Source: Epilithonimonas lactis
GTDB taxonomy: Bacteria; Bacteroidota; Bacteroidia; Flavobacteriales; Weeksellaceae
DNA length: 64,000 nt
Reading direction: 5' to 3'
Assembly (NCBI RefSeq): GCF_900110605.1
Contig: NZ_FOFI01000002.1
Coordinates: 124,001-188,000, forward strand
Shown here: one piece after another, positions 36,988 through 45,736 of the stretch
Layout: every line of letters starts with the position of its first letter
How positions within the stretch are numbered: position 1 is the first letter of the stretch
Translations under genes and position numbers: made by a program
The notes under the pieces: generated by a model
What the model was told of the DNA's origin: nothing
Databases searched by the model: none
What the model saw: the letters and a program-made list of their open reading frames with translations, nothing else

Positions 36988-37011
36988 TTAATTGCTTTTT
37001 ATTTTAGGGTG

Positions 37012-37041
37012 CAAAATTATGAATAATTTTTTAATCCACAA
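37012..37041 (-). promoter_or_regulatory. promoter of the rpsL-rpsG-fusA-rpsJ operon
   Basis: On the minus strand TTG (37039-37041) and TAATTTTG (37012-37019) are 19 bases apart, a good match to the Bacteroidetes promoter. The predicted leader is short, under 20 bases. Confidence 0.75.
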
Positions 37042-37115
37042 GTAGTTAGAATAAAAAATTATGCAGAATCAAATAATATTTATTGATTCAGAATCAAACC
37101 ATTGATGTTGACCCG

Positions 37116-38489
37116 TTATTTTAGAATAAGTTCTGAAGTGTAGAGAACTTGTGATCTGTCTTTGATGGTATCATATTTCAGCCATTTGATCTTTGGATTG
37201 ATGGTTCCGGCAATGGACTGCTTCACATCACCTTTTTGATTGTTGGTGTGCTTGTATTGGAACGTCTTGTTTATAATGGGAATGTGATAGGTGGTCAGCG
37301 CATCTGCTCCACCTCGATCATCATTATACAAATATTTTTTGTGACTGAATTTTGGCATCTGAGGTTCTATCTGATTCCGGTTTTCAAAATAATTCACCGG
37401 ATTCTTCAAACTATATAAAGTAAAGAAGGCGACAAAAAAACAGGCAACACGGAAAATAACTTTATCCGTATTAGAATTTTTAAAATATAATATCAAGAAT
37501 GAAAAGAACAGACACACATTGGCAGCGGCCATCATCCTGGTGTTCATCTCTTCGATCTGCTGGAAACAACCTGACACGAGCAGAGACAAAGCATAACCAA
37601 CTGCGACGGTCCACAACAAGGCGTGGAAATAATATGAACTACTTGCTTTTGCTCTTTTAAAATATCTTAGAAAGTATAAAAACACAAAAACATCGGTCAT
37701 CAAAACGAAAAATTGTACAACCAAACTCGCCATACTATTCGAAGATGGCTTCAGACCAATATAAGGGTCAATGGCATTCGCTGTTCCAAATAGATCTCTT
37801 ATTATATAGATAGGAAGAATTTCTTCTGGTTTTCCTCTTAGATTTTCGCCTGTAAAACTTCCGAAAATATTATAGTTAAACAAAAGATAGCCCGCGATCC
37901 CTAAACCTGACAAAAGAAGAAATAGAATCATTCCTCTAATTTGCATTTTGTCTTTGCCTTTGAAAAATAGATAGACCGAAAATGCGCCAATTGACAAATA
38001 GACATAGATCCCCGAATATCTGGAGACAAACATTGCCAACATAATGAGAGATGCAATCAAAATATTTTTATAAGAATTGCGATGTTCCAAAAGGATCTTG
38101 TTCAAATAATACAAAAGGAAATAAAGCAGGAACACAAAAAGACCTTCAGAAATAGCAATCGAAAAGACAAACAAGATCGTTTTACCTGTCATCAACAAAA
38201 CCGTCTCTTTGAAATAAAAGCTTTTGAAATAAGAAAACAGCAAGATCACAACGAGCATAGACGTATTGAGAAATTTTGCCGCCCAAAAATAATCGCCGAA
38301 GACCTCAAAGAAGCCACGGAGCATGGCCGGATAGCCTAAAGGAAAAAGATTGGTGACAGGATCTGGCAGATCGCTCGCAATTTCAAAATAAGAAAGACTG
38401 TCAGCATACACGCCGCCCGAAGGCAGAAAGAAACTGTGAATGAAATTTAAAATGATGATCAGTACAGCCAGAACGATATATTTTGCCAT
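37116..38489 (-). CDS. multi-pass membrane protein, possibly a GT-C-type glycosyltransferase
   Basis: This 457-residue protein has about ten hydrophobic segments and a soluble C-terminal end (about 380-457). Near the N-terminus it shows FLPSGGVYADSLSYFEIASD, where an acidic residue in the first outside loop (ADSLSYF) resembles the catalytic Asp of GT-C glycosyltransferases such as ArnT and mannosyltransferases. That similarity is only suggestive. The ATG at 38489 is chosen over a TTG 24 bases upstream. It stands alone between rpsL and a divergent dps gene. Confidence 0.55.
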   Translation of the reverse strand: MAKYIVLAVLIIILNFIHSFFLPSGGVYADSLSYFEIASDLPDPVTNLFPLGYPAMLRGFFEVFGDYFWAAKFLNTSMLVVILLFSYFKSFYFKETVLLMTGKTILFVFSIAISEGLFVFLLYFLLYYLNKILLEHRNSYKNILIASLIMLAMFVSRYSGIYVYLSIGAFSVYLFFKGKDKMQIRGMILFLLLSGLGIAGYLLFNYNIFGSFTGENLRGKPEEILPIYIIRDLFGTANAIDPYIGLKPSSNSMASLVVQFFVLMTDVFVFLYFLRYFKRAKASSSYYFHALLWTVAVGYALSLLVSGCFQQIEEMNTRMMAAANVCLFFSFLILYFKNSNTDKVIFRVACFFVAFFTLYSLKNPVNYFENRNQIEPQMPKFSHKKYLYNDDRGGADALTTYHIPIINKTFQYKHTNNQKGDVKQSIAGTINPKIKWLKYDTIKDRSQVLYTSELILK

Positions 38490-38566
38490 TGATTTGCTAT
38501 TAGTCAAAGGCAATATTAAGGATTTTTTTGATATTTATTTTTAAAATTAGACATAGCCAGCTTCTA

Positions 38567-38574
38567 TACTTTTG
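38567..38574 (+). promoter_or_regulatory. -7 box of the dps gene
   Basis: TACTTTTG lies about 55 bases before the dps ATG; no TTG at the usual distance upstream. Confidence 0.4.
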
Positions 38575-38628
38575 TCCAGACTTCGGCATCATATTTTCTT
38601 ATCTTGTTCATATTTTTAAAATTAAATT

Positions 38629-39105
38629 ATGAAAAATTCTGTATTGATCGGACTCAATGAAAACGATTGCAAAAACATTTCGGACAAACTTAATATCTTA
38701 CTGGCCAATTATTCGGTCTTCTACCAAAACACGAGAGGATCGCATTGGAACATCAAAGGTCACCAATTCTTTACCCTTCATCCAAAATTCGAAGAGCTAT
38801 ACAACAGCCTTGTCCTGAAAATCGATGAAATTGCCGAAAGAATCCTGACACTTGGCGCAACGCCAGCACACAATTATTCGGACTACCTTCAGGTATCAAC
38901 CATCAAAGAAAGCAAAGAAGTTTCTGACGGAAATAAAAGCGTGGAGATCATTCTTGAATCCTTCAAAGTGGTGATTGACCTTCAAAGAGAACTTCTGGAC
39001 ATCACAGATGAGGCCGGCGACGAGGGAACCAACTCACAAATGAGCGACTACATCACAGAACAGGAGAAAGAAGTTTGGATGTACAACTCCTATCTTGGAA
39101 AATAA
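38629..39105 (+). CDS. dps: Dps family ferritin-like DNA-protection protein
   Basis: Dps forms a 12-subunit shell that oxidises and stores iron using hydrogen peroxide and so protects DNA. The 158-residue protein has the inter-subunit ferroxidase ligands with exact family spacing: H39 (RGSHWN), H51 (LHPKFEELY), D66 and E70 (KIDEIAERI). The four-helix bundle core is complete. The N-terminus is short, without the lysine-rich DNA-binding tail of E. coli Dps. It is transcribed alone and ends with a terminator. Dps genes are usually induced by oxidative stress or iron; no operator is recognisable here. Confidence 0.93.
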   Translation: MKNSVLIGLNENDCKNISDKLNILLANYSVFYQNTRGSHWNIKGHQFFTLHPKFEELYNSLVLKIDEIAERILTLGATPAHNYSDYLQVSTIKESKEVSDGNKSVEIILESFKVVIDLQRELLDITDEAGDEGTNSQMSDYITEQEKEVWMYNSYLGK

Positions 39106-39125
39106 AATTCACATCTTACGAATAC

Positions 39126-39160
39126 AGATCCAGCTTCAATCATGCTGGATCTTTCTTTTG
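39126..39160 (+). terminator. terminator after dps
   Basis: AGATCCAGC pairs with GCTGGATCT around a nine-base loop and is followed by TTCTTTT. Confidence 0.8.
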
Positions 39161-39249
39161 AAAGAACACCACGTATCGAACTTTGTTTCAGTCATTTAAA
39201 ATTAACCATTAATTTTTTGTAAAACGGTACAACTAATTCTATTATCTAT

Positions 39250-39257
39250 TATATTTG
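39250..39257 (+). promoter_or_regulatory. -7 box of the 39278 LRR gene
   Basis: TATATTTG matches TAnnTTTG and places transcription about 14 bases before the TTG start codon. Confidence 0.5.
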
Positions 39258-39277
39258 CGTTTTAATTTTGAACACAC

Positions 39278-40915
39278 TTGAGAAAAATTCTATTCTTTTT
39301 ACTGATTTCCAATTTATTCTTCGCACAATGGAGCATCTCCAATGCTGAAAGAAGCACGCTAGTCAACATCTACAATTCCACCGATGGTGAACATTGGAAC
39401 AGAACCTGGGACTTGGAAAAAGATCCTAGAACCTGGTTTGGCGTAGGTATCAAGAATGGTGTGGTCGCAGAACTCAACCTCGCTGGCAATGCGCTTAGTG
39501 GCTACTTCCCGACCTATGTCACTTCCCTTACAAAGCTTACAAAACTAGACCTCAGCAACAACAAACTGACTGGCGAAGTACCCATGGGAATTTCGTCCCT
39601 CAACACATTGTTAAGATTAGACGTTAGCAACAACAGATTGATCGGCAATCCAACCACTTCACTTTCTGGACTCGTAAATCTAGAGGATCTTGGATTGGGC
39701 GGAAATAATTTTACCATTGCAGATGTCAACGCGTTACTTCAGAACTTCAACAACATCAAAATTCTGAATATTGCCAATCTGGAATTGCTCAGCATCCCGG
39801 CAAAAATCGCTGCTTTTTCTAACCTTGAGACTTTGATCCTGGACAACAATCCAATTCCTGCCAATGCCTATGGAAACATTGCAGGACTTACAAAACTGAA
39901 AACACTTTCCTTGTCAGGAACTGGTTTGACTCAGATTCCTACTCAGGTTTCGCAACGCACACAACTTACTAGCCTCAACCTCAGCAACAACGCTTTGACG
40001 GAGCAAAATACGACAACACTTTCCAACCTTATCAATCTGGAATGGCTGTCTTTGGAAAACAATCAGCTTTCACAGATTCCCGCACAACTTTCCCAGTTGA
40101 AGAAACTAGAGTCTCTGAACTTGGGCAGAAACAAGATCAGTGGCGGAATTTCCACGCTTACCGGATTATCAAGTCTTCAGCAGTTATTCCTGAACAACAA
40201 TCAGATCTCTGGCACTTTTCCGTCGGCATTGCTGGGAATGAAAAAACTGATGATGGTAAATCTCAACAGCAACCAATTGACAGGAGAACTTCCGGATCAG
40301 CTTCCAAAGATCACCCATATTTCCAACAACCGTTTTACAAGATCAAATCTATCGGATTACATTACAGACTTTGCGGAACAGACCGAACTCAACTATTCAC
40401 CTCAGCGCTACGATCAGGAAAAGATCGTGCTAGCGATCGCTGGTCAAACTGCCAAGCTGGATCAATCGTTATCAGGCGATTACACCTTCTCTTGGTTCAA
40501 AGATCTAGACCAGAAACTAAGTGCAACCTCTGCAGACCTTAATTTTGACAACGTCCAGAATACTGACTTTGCCGTTTATACCGCTGAAGCCTACACGTAT
40601 TCTACGCTTCAGAACAACATTTTCTTCGATCTTTCGCTTTTCCGCGAACCGATCACCTTGGGCGATGCGCTTGGAACCTTAGGAACCTCTGAGCTGAAAG
40701 ACCTCAGTATTTACCCGAATCCCACGGCAGATTACATCAACATTCTCAACGTGAAGCACGAGATCCAGAAAGTTGCAATTTTTGACCTTACAGGAAAACA
40801 AATGCTGTCCGACAACAAACAAAGGATCAATGTGTCCAAGCTGCCTTCTGGCGTTTATGTACTTTCCGTGAAAACCGAAGTTGGCATCAAAACCTTCAAA
40901 TTCATCAAACAATAA
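39278..40915 (+). CDS. secreted leucine-rich repeat protein with T9SS sorting domain
   Basis: This 545-residue protein starts at TTG (MRKILFFLLISNLFFA|QW signal peptide), the only start consistent with the promoter box 20 bases upstream. After a short N-terminal region with GEHWNRTWDLEKDPRTWFGV come about a dozen LRR units of 22-24 residues (for example LTKLDLSNNKLTGEVP and LEWLSLENNQLSQIPA) spanning about residues 70-370. The end is a type A T9SS sorting domain (LSIYPNPTADYINILN to TFKFIKQ). LRR surfaces bind other proteins or polysaccharides; the ligand is not known. The repeats resemble the plant-like, xxLxGxxP kind. Confidence 0.87.
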   Translation: MRKILFFLLISNLFFAQWSISNAERSTLVNIYNSTDGEHWNRTWDLEKDPRTWFGVGIKNGVVAELNLAGNALSGYFPTYVTSLTKLTKLDLSNNKLTGEVPMGISSLNTLLRLDVSNNRLIGNPTTSLSGLVNLEDLGLGGNNFTIADVNALLQNFNNIKILNIANLELLSIPAKIAAFSNLETLILDNNPIPANAYGNIAGLTKLKTLSLSGTGLTQIPTQVSQRTQLTSLNLSNNALTEQNTTTLSNLINLEWLSLENNQLSQIPAQLSQLKKLESLNLGRNKISGGISTLTGLSSLQQLFLNNNQISGTFPSALLGMKKLMMVNLNSNQLTGELPDQLPKITHISNNRFTRSNLSDYITDFAEQTELNYSPQRYDQEKIVLAIAGQTAKLDQSLSGDYTFSWFKDLDQKLSATSADLNFDNVQNTDFAVYTAEAYTYSTLQNNIFFDLSLFREPITLGDALGTLGTSELKDLSIYPNPTADYINILNVKHEIQKVAIFDLTGKQMLSDNKQRINVSKLPSGVYVLSVKTEVGIKTFKFIKQ

Positions 40916-40920
40916 TTTTT

Positions 40921-41040
40921 TAGGAGCTTTATCCCGCTTTCCACTATATCTTTTTTGTGATGGCGAAAGACGTTTAGTATCTTTTCCGAGCATTTCCATC
41001 GCCACCACAAAAAAGGATGCCGTTGCAATCGGGGCTATGG
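40921..41040. repeat. intergenic hairpin repeat, family A copy 2
   Basis: ATCTTTTTTGTGATGGCGA (40948-40966) pairs with TCGCCACCACAAAAAAGGAT (40999-41018), differing by one base and one bulge. The flanks TCCCGCTTTCCACT and TGCCGTTGCAATCGGGGC resemble those of the element at 1384-1527. It occupies the space after the LRR gene and could serve as a terminator. Confidence 0.7.
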
Positions 41041-41083
41041 GTTTCCTCATAAAATTACGCTTGGCAAAAATCTCACCACCACC

Positions 41084-41143
41084 CAATCTCCTCGTCCCCA
41101 ATCTCTTCGTCTCCAATCTCTTCGTCTCCAATCTCCAATCTCC
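41084..41143. repeat. 15-bp tandem repeat
   Basis: The unit CAATCTCTTCGTCTC is repeated three times (first copy with two changes), followed by a partial copy. It lies between the hairpin repeat and icmF and may vary in copy number between strains. The reading frames through it are low-complexity and not genes. Confidence 0.75.
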
Positions 41144-41213
41144 CAAACATCCATCTTCCATCCCATTGCCATTTCCCAAAAAATATTATCTTTGGAAACA
41201 TCGATTTTAAGAA

Positions 41214-44200
41214 ATGGAAAACCAAAAATATACACCGACAAACAAAGTAAGAATCGTCACCGCAGCTTCGTTATTCGACGGGCACGATGCAGCCATCAAT
41301 ATTATGCGCCGTGTGATTCAGGGAACAGGATGCGAAGTCATTCACCTTGGCCACGATAAATCTGCTGAAGAGGTTGTAAACACAGCAATTCAGGAAGACG
41401 CGAACGCCATTGCACTGACTTCCTATCAAGGTGGTCACAACGAATATTTCAAATACATCTACGACCTTTTAAGAGAAAAAAACTCTCCGCAAATTAAAAT
41501 TTTCGGTGGTGGCGGCGGTGTGATTCTGCCCGAAGAAATCGAAGATATTATGTCTTACGGAATCGACAGAATATATTCCCCGGACGACGGCCGCGAACTT
41601 GGTCTTCAGGGAATGATCGACGATTTGGTGAAAAAATCAGACTTTGCGACAGGAAAAGAAGTGACTGCTGAAGATTTGGATAATATCAGTTTCGAAAACT
41701 CTACAAGCATCGCTAAAATAATTTCTGCCGTTGAGAACTTTTCAGAAGAAAAACCGGATTTGGTAAAAGCCATTGACGAAAAATCAAAAGATTTAAATAT
41801 TCCAATCATCGGAATCACAGGAACTGGTGGAGCGGGAAAATCATCTTTGACAGATGAATTGGTAAGACGTTTCTTACGTTCAAATCCGGGTAAAAAGATT
41901 GCGATTATTTCTATCGACCCTTCAAAAAAGAAAACAGGAGGTGCATTGTTGGGAGATAGAATCCGTATGAATGCGATTAATGACCCCAGAGTTTATATGC
42001 GTTCGATGGCGACAAGAGAAAACAATGTTTCTGTTTCTCCGTTCATTCATTCAGCATTAAATGTGTTGAAACTGGCTCATCCAGATGTTATCATTTTGGA
42101 AACCTCGGGTATCGGACAATCCGGTTCGGAAGTTTCAGATTTTGCGGATGTTTCAATGTACGTGATGACGCCTGAATACGGAGCTTCCACACAGTTGGAA
42201 AAAATCGATATGTTGGATTATGCTGATTTGGTTGCATTAAATAAATCTGACAAACGTGGCGCGCTCGATGCGCTTCAGGCGGTAAGAAAACAGTTCCAGA
42301 GAAACCATTTGTTGTGGGAAAGTCCATTGGATGATATGCCGGTTTATGCGACAAAAGCATCCCAGTTTAATGACCACGGAACTACTGATTTGTACAACAG
42401 ATTAATTGAAAAAGTTAATGCTAAATATTCTGATTTAAATCTAAAAGGATTTGTTGAACAGGAAGTTTCGGAAGATATCACGATTATTCCTCCAAAAAGA
42501 GTCCGTTATCTTTCTGAAATCGTTGAAAACAACAGACAGTACGACGCCAATGTTGAAAAACAGGCAGAACTAGCAAGGAAAATGTATCACATTGAAGGCG
42601 TAAAAAGTTTCCTTTTAAACGAAACTCTGGATGCTGAATATCAGAAGGCAGAAAAAGACCTTCAACAGGAAAACATCGACTTCTTAAAAAATTGGGATGA
42701 CACGAAACAGGCTTTCAAAGCTGAGTTTTACTCTTATTTCGTTCGTGGAAAAGAAATCAAGGTAGAAACCTCAACAGAATCTTTATCTCATTTAAAAATT
42801 CCAAAAATATCTCTTCCAAAGTACACCGATTGGGGAGATTTGATTAAATGGAAGGGTCAGGAAAATCTTCCGGGCGGATTTCCTTACACCGCAGGAATTT
42901 ATCCTTTCAAAAGAACCGGAGAAGACCCGACAAGAATGTTCGCAGGAGAAGGCGGACCGGAAAGAACCAACAGAAGATTCCACTATGTATCTGCGGAAAT
43001 GGATGCAAAACGCCTATCAACAGCATTTGATTCTGTGACGTTATACGGACAGGACCCTGCCCTACCACCAGATATTTATGGTAAAATCGGAAATGCGGGA
43101 GTTTCTATCGCAACATTAGATGATGCTAAAAAACTGTATTCCGGATTTGATTTGGTGAATGCAATGACATCAGTTTCAATGACCATCAACGGACCTGCGC
43201 CGATGTTGCTGGCTTTCTTTATGAACGCTGCCATCGACCAGAATGTTGAAAAATATATTGCTGAACATCAATTAGAAGCAAATATTGAAAAAGCTTTAAA
43301 AGCAAAATTCGACGACAAAGGTTTGGAAAGACCAAAATACAATGGCGAATTACCACCTTCAAACAATGGCTTAGGTTTAAAATTATTAGGTTTAACGGGT
43401 GACGAAGTGATTCCTGCGGAAGCTTATGCTGAAATCAAAGCTAAAACCATTGCTACCGTTCGTGGAACTGTTCAGGCAGACATATTAAAAGAAGACCAGG
43501 CGCAGAACACGTGTATTTTCTCTACTGAATTTGCGTTGAGACTGATGGGTGACGTTCAGGAATATTTTATCACGGAAAAAGTGAGAAACTTCTACTCAGT
43601 TTCTATTTCCGGTTATCACATTGCAGAAGCAGGTGCGAATCCGGTTTCTCAGTTGGCATTTACATTGGCAAACGGTTTCACGTATGTTGAATATTATCTG
43701 TCAAGAGGAATGGATATCAATGATTTTGCGCCGAACCTATCCTTCTTTTTCTCCAACGGTATCGACCCTGAATATTCAGTGATCGGACGTGTGGCGAGAA
43801 GAATCTGGGCAAAAGCAATGAAACTGAAATACGGTGCAGACGAGAGAAGTCAAATGCTGAAATATCACATTCAGACTTCAGGTCGTTCACTTCACGCTCA
43901 GGAAATTGATTTTAATGATATCAGAACGACGCTTCAGGCATTGTATGCAATTTACGATAACTGTAATTCACTACACACCAATGCTTATGACGAGGCGATC
44001 ACCACTCCGACTGAGCAGTCTGTAAGAAGAGCGATGGCCATTCAGTTGATTATCAATAAAGAATTAGGTTTGGCGAAAAACGAAAACCCGCTCCAGGGTT
44101 CATTTATTATTGAAGAACTGACAGATTTGGTAGAAGAAGCTGTGTATGCAGAATTCGACAGAATTACAGAAAGAGGCGGTGTTTTGGGTGCGATGGAAAC

Positions 44201-44561
44201 GATGTATCAGCGTTCCAAAATCCAGGAAGAATCGATGCATTACGAATGGCTGAAACACACCGGAGAATATCCAATTATCGGTGTAAATACTTTCTTAGGA
44301 AAAGACGGTTCGCCAACGGTTCGTCCGGGAGAAGTGATTCGTTCGACCGAGGAAGAAAAGCAGGTGCAGATTGAAACGCTTCATAATTTCCAGAAATCCA
44401 ATGAAGATAAATCTGAAGCTGCCCTGAAAACGCTTCAACACGCTGCCATCAATCAGCAGAATTTATTTAATGTGATGATGGATGCTGTAAAATACTGTTC
44501 GCTTGGGCAGATTACCAACGCTTTGTTTGAAGTGGGTGGGAAATATAGAAGGAACATGTAA
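41214..44561 (+). CDS. icmF: fused isobutyryl-CoA mutase (IcmF) with B12, GTPase and mutase domains
   Basis: This 1115-residue enzyme interconverts isobutyryl-CoA and n-butyryl-CoA using adenosylcobalamin. Domain order is that of IcmF: a cobalamin-binding domain (about 10-140, with H24 in FDGHD and the GGGGG turn), a MeaI-type G3E GTPase chaperone domain (Walker A GTGGAGKS at 203-210, then [18 protein letters not shown]), a linker, and the mutase substrate domain (about 540-1115). The segment [20 protein letters not shown] with Phe in the substrate site favours the C4 (isobutyryl-type) substrate over methylmalonyl-CoA. It is a single gene, without the separate mutase subunits or an epimerase near it. 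It probably serves branched-chain amino acid or fatty acid metabolism. Confidence 0.9.
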   Translation: MENQKYTPTNKVRIVTAASLFDGHDAAINIMRRVIQGTGCEVIHLGHDKSAEEVVNTAIQEDANAIALTSYQGGHNEYFKYIYDLLREKNSPQIKIFGGGGGVILPEEIEDIMSYGIDRIYSPDDGRELGLQGMIDDLVKKSDFATGKEVTAEDLDNISFENSTSIAKIISAVENFSEEKPDLVKAIDEKSKDLNIPIIGITGTGGAGKSSLTDELVRRFLRSNPGKKIAIISIDPSKKKTGGALLGDRIRMNAINDPRVYMRSMATRENNVSVSPFIHSALNVLKLAHPDVIILETSGIGQSGSEVSDFADVSMYVMTPEYGASTQLEKIDMLDYADLVALNKSDKRGALDALQAVRKQFQRNHLLWESPLDDMPVYATKASQFNDHGTTDLYNRLIEKVNAKYSDLNLKGFVEQEVSEDITIIPPKRVRYLSEIVENNRQYDANVEKQAELARKMYHIEGVKSFLLNETLDAEYQKAEKDLQQENIDFLKNWDDTKQAFKAEFYSYFVRGKEIKVETSTESLSHLKIPKISLPKYTDWGDLIKWKGQENLPGGFPYTAGIYPFKRTGEDPTRMFAGEGGPERTNRRFHYVSAEMDAKRLSTAFDSVTLYGQDPALPPDIYGKIGNAGVSIATLDDAKKLYSGFDLVNAMTSVSMTINGPAPMLLAFFMNAAIDQNVEKYIAEHQLEANIEKALKAKFDDKGLERPKYNGELPPSNNGLGLKLLGLTGDEVIPAEAYAEIKAKTIATVRGTVQADILKEDQAQNTCIFSTEFALRLMGDVQEYFITEKVRNFYSVSISGYHIAEAGANPVSQLAFTLANGFTYVEYYLSRGMDINDFAPNLSFFFSNGIDPEYSVIGRVARRIWAKAMKLKYGADERSQMLKYHIQTSGRSLHAQEIDFNDIRTTLQALYAIYDNCNSLHTNAYDEAITTPTEQSVRRAMAIQLIINKELGLAKNENPLQGSFIIEELTDLVEEAVYAEFDRITERGGVLGAMETMYQRSKIQEESMHYEWLKHTGEYPIIGVNTFLGKDGSPTVRPGEVIRSTEEEKQVQIETLHNFQKSNEDKSEAALKTLQHAAINQQNLFNVMMDAVKYCSLGQITNALFEVGGKYRRNM

Positions 44562-44587
44562 GAAAATGATTTTCAGGTAATTGTTTA

Positions 44588-44625
44588 AAAATAAAACCTC
44601 AAGGATCTCTTGAGGTTTTATTTTT
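44588..44625. terminator. bidirectional terminator between icmF and the 44642 gene
   Basis: AATAAAACCTCAAG pairs with CTTGAGGTTTTATT (overall perfect, apart from the loop GATCT) and has T-runs on both strands between convergent genes. Confidence 0.85.
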
Positions 44626-44641
44626 AAAGTATAGTATATTT

Positions 44642-45409
44642 TTAGTTAGGACTGATCAGTACAATGTTCAGCGATGCATCTGAAACATTTGCGATTTGAC
44701 CGTCCGAGTAAATGTAAAGTCTTAGAAGATCACCCTTGTTGAAGTAGGCAATTCTGTTATACAGCATTGTCCATCTGTTTGAACTGCCTGAAATTGTGGC
44801 ATTTGTATCCCAAATCCCTTCAGGAATATCAGAATTTGCCGTATGAACTGCCTGATAAATGTTTCTGCTGACACTACCATCAACTAATCTGACAGTTGAT
44901 TTGATAAGATAAGTCCCAGAATTTGGGACGGTGTAAGTGTAATTCGTAGGATTCCAGACACCTCCACCAATATTTTTGCTTACTGCTGCCAAGGGAACGG
45001 TATTAAAAGCTCCAGCGGCAATGGTAGCAGCGGTGTTACCACCAAGGCCATTTCCAAGCGAAGCTACAAAAACTGCAGATCCGGCTTTTGCAACAACAGA
45101 TTGCCATGCTGCACCATCGTAGTAATAATATCCAACGGTAGTAACCTGGGCTGTGGAAGCCACAGTGGAACCGCCTGCAATACTAGTAATATACAGCATT
45201 GCTCCCTCATGAGCACTTGTGTATCCTGTCTTAACATTCAATTGTGCTAAAGTGATTCTTGGCGCACGTATACCATCCAATGTTGTAGTGGTACCCGCAG
45301 CACCATTTACATCTAAAGTTATCAATGGATTTGGTGAATTAATTCCCACATTTTGTGCTTGCATGAAGCCCATCATCAAAACCAAGACCACGTAAAATAA
45401 TTTTTTCAT
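44642..45409 (-). CDS. secreted beta-rich structural protein, function unknown
   Basis: This 255-residue protein has a signal peptide (KKLFYVVLVLMMGFMQA|Q) followed by VGINSPNPLITLDVNGA, a type of start seen in many Bacteroidota surface proteins that resemble phage-tail-fibre stalks. The C-terminal half (about 115-255) is a beta-sandwich with YTVPNSGTYLIKSTVRLV and RLYIYSDGQIAN, reminiscent of C1q/TNF-like heads. There is no T9SS tail. The ATG at 45409 is chosen over a TTG one codon upstream. The promoter at 45430-45460 gives an 11-14 base leader. Confidence 0.6.
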   Translation of the reverse strand: MKKLFYVVLVLMMGFMQAQNVGINSPNPLITLDVNGAAGTTTTLDGIRAPRITLAQLNVKTGYTSAHEGAMLYITSIAGGSTVASTAQVTTVGYYYYDGAAWQSVVAKAGSAVFVASLGNGLGGNTAATIAAGAFNTVPLAAVSKNIGGGVWNPTNYTYTVPNSGTYLIKSTVRLVDGSVSRNIYQAVHTANSDIPEGIWDTNATISGSSNRWTMLYNRIAYFNKGDLLRLYIYSDGQIANVSDASLNIVLISPN

Positions 45410-45429
45410 CAATTAAAAATTTGCAACTG

Positions 45430-45460
45430 CGAAGATAATTTAACATTAGTAAATCAGCAA
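45430..45460 (-). promoter_or_regulatory. promoter of the 44642-45409 gene
   Basis: On the minus strand TTG (45458-45460) and TATCTTCG (45430-45437) are separated by 20 bases, a fair match with one deviation in the -7 box. Confidence 0.5.
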
Positions 45461-45461
45461 G

Positions 45462-45475
45462 TGTAATGCATTACA
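45462..45475. promoter_or_regulatory. 14-bp perfect palindrome next to the promoter
   Basis: TGTAATGCATTACA lies one base upstream of the -33 box of the minus-strand gene, a position suited to a regulator-binding site. A further inverted repeat TTATACAAA/TTTGTATAA is at 45509-45517 and 45537-45545. The 324-bp gap otherwise holds no gene. Confidence 0.45.
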
Positions 45476-45713
45476 ATTATATTAATTAATAATTTAAACA
45501 AACTTGTTTTATACAAAAATGAAAAATATAACATGATTTGTATAAAGAGATTTACAGTACTAACAATCGAATTTTTATGACTTTATAAAATTGTATAATT
45601 ATAGGAGATTTTACAGAAAAAAATGAAGTGTTATGCAAAATCAACTTAGTACAGCTATCATTTTAAACTATTTATGATCAAAAACTCAGAGAAAATTTTA
45701 TGAGGTTTTTTTG

Positions 45714-45721
45714 TACTTTTG
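45714..45721 (+). promoter_or_regulatory. -7 box of the 45737 gene
   Basis: TACTTTTG matches TAnnTTTG 16 bases before the ATG at 45737. The longer frame starting at the TTG at 45719 overlaps this box and is therefore not the start. Confidence 0.6.
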
Positions 45722-45736
45722 GCAAAACTTGTAACC

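Noticed and set aside
40679-41241. Minus-strand frames rich in Arg-Asp-Trp and Glu-Thr-Lys-Arg
   Set aside because: They run through the 15-bp tandem repeat and the hairpin repeat; low-complexity repeats create such frames.
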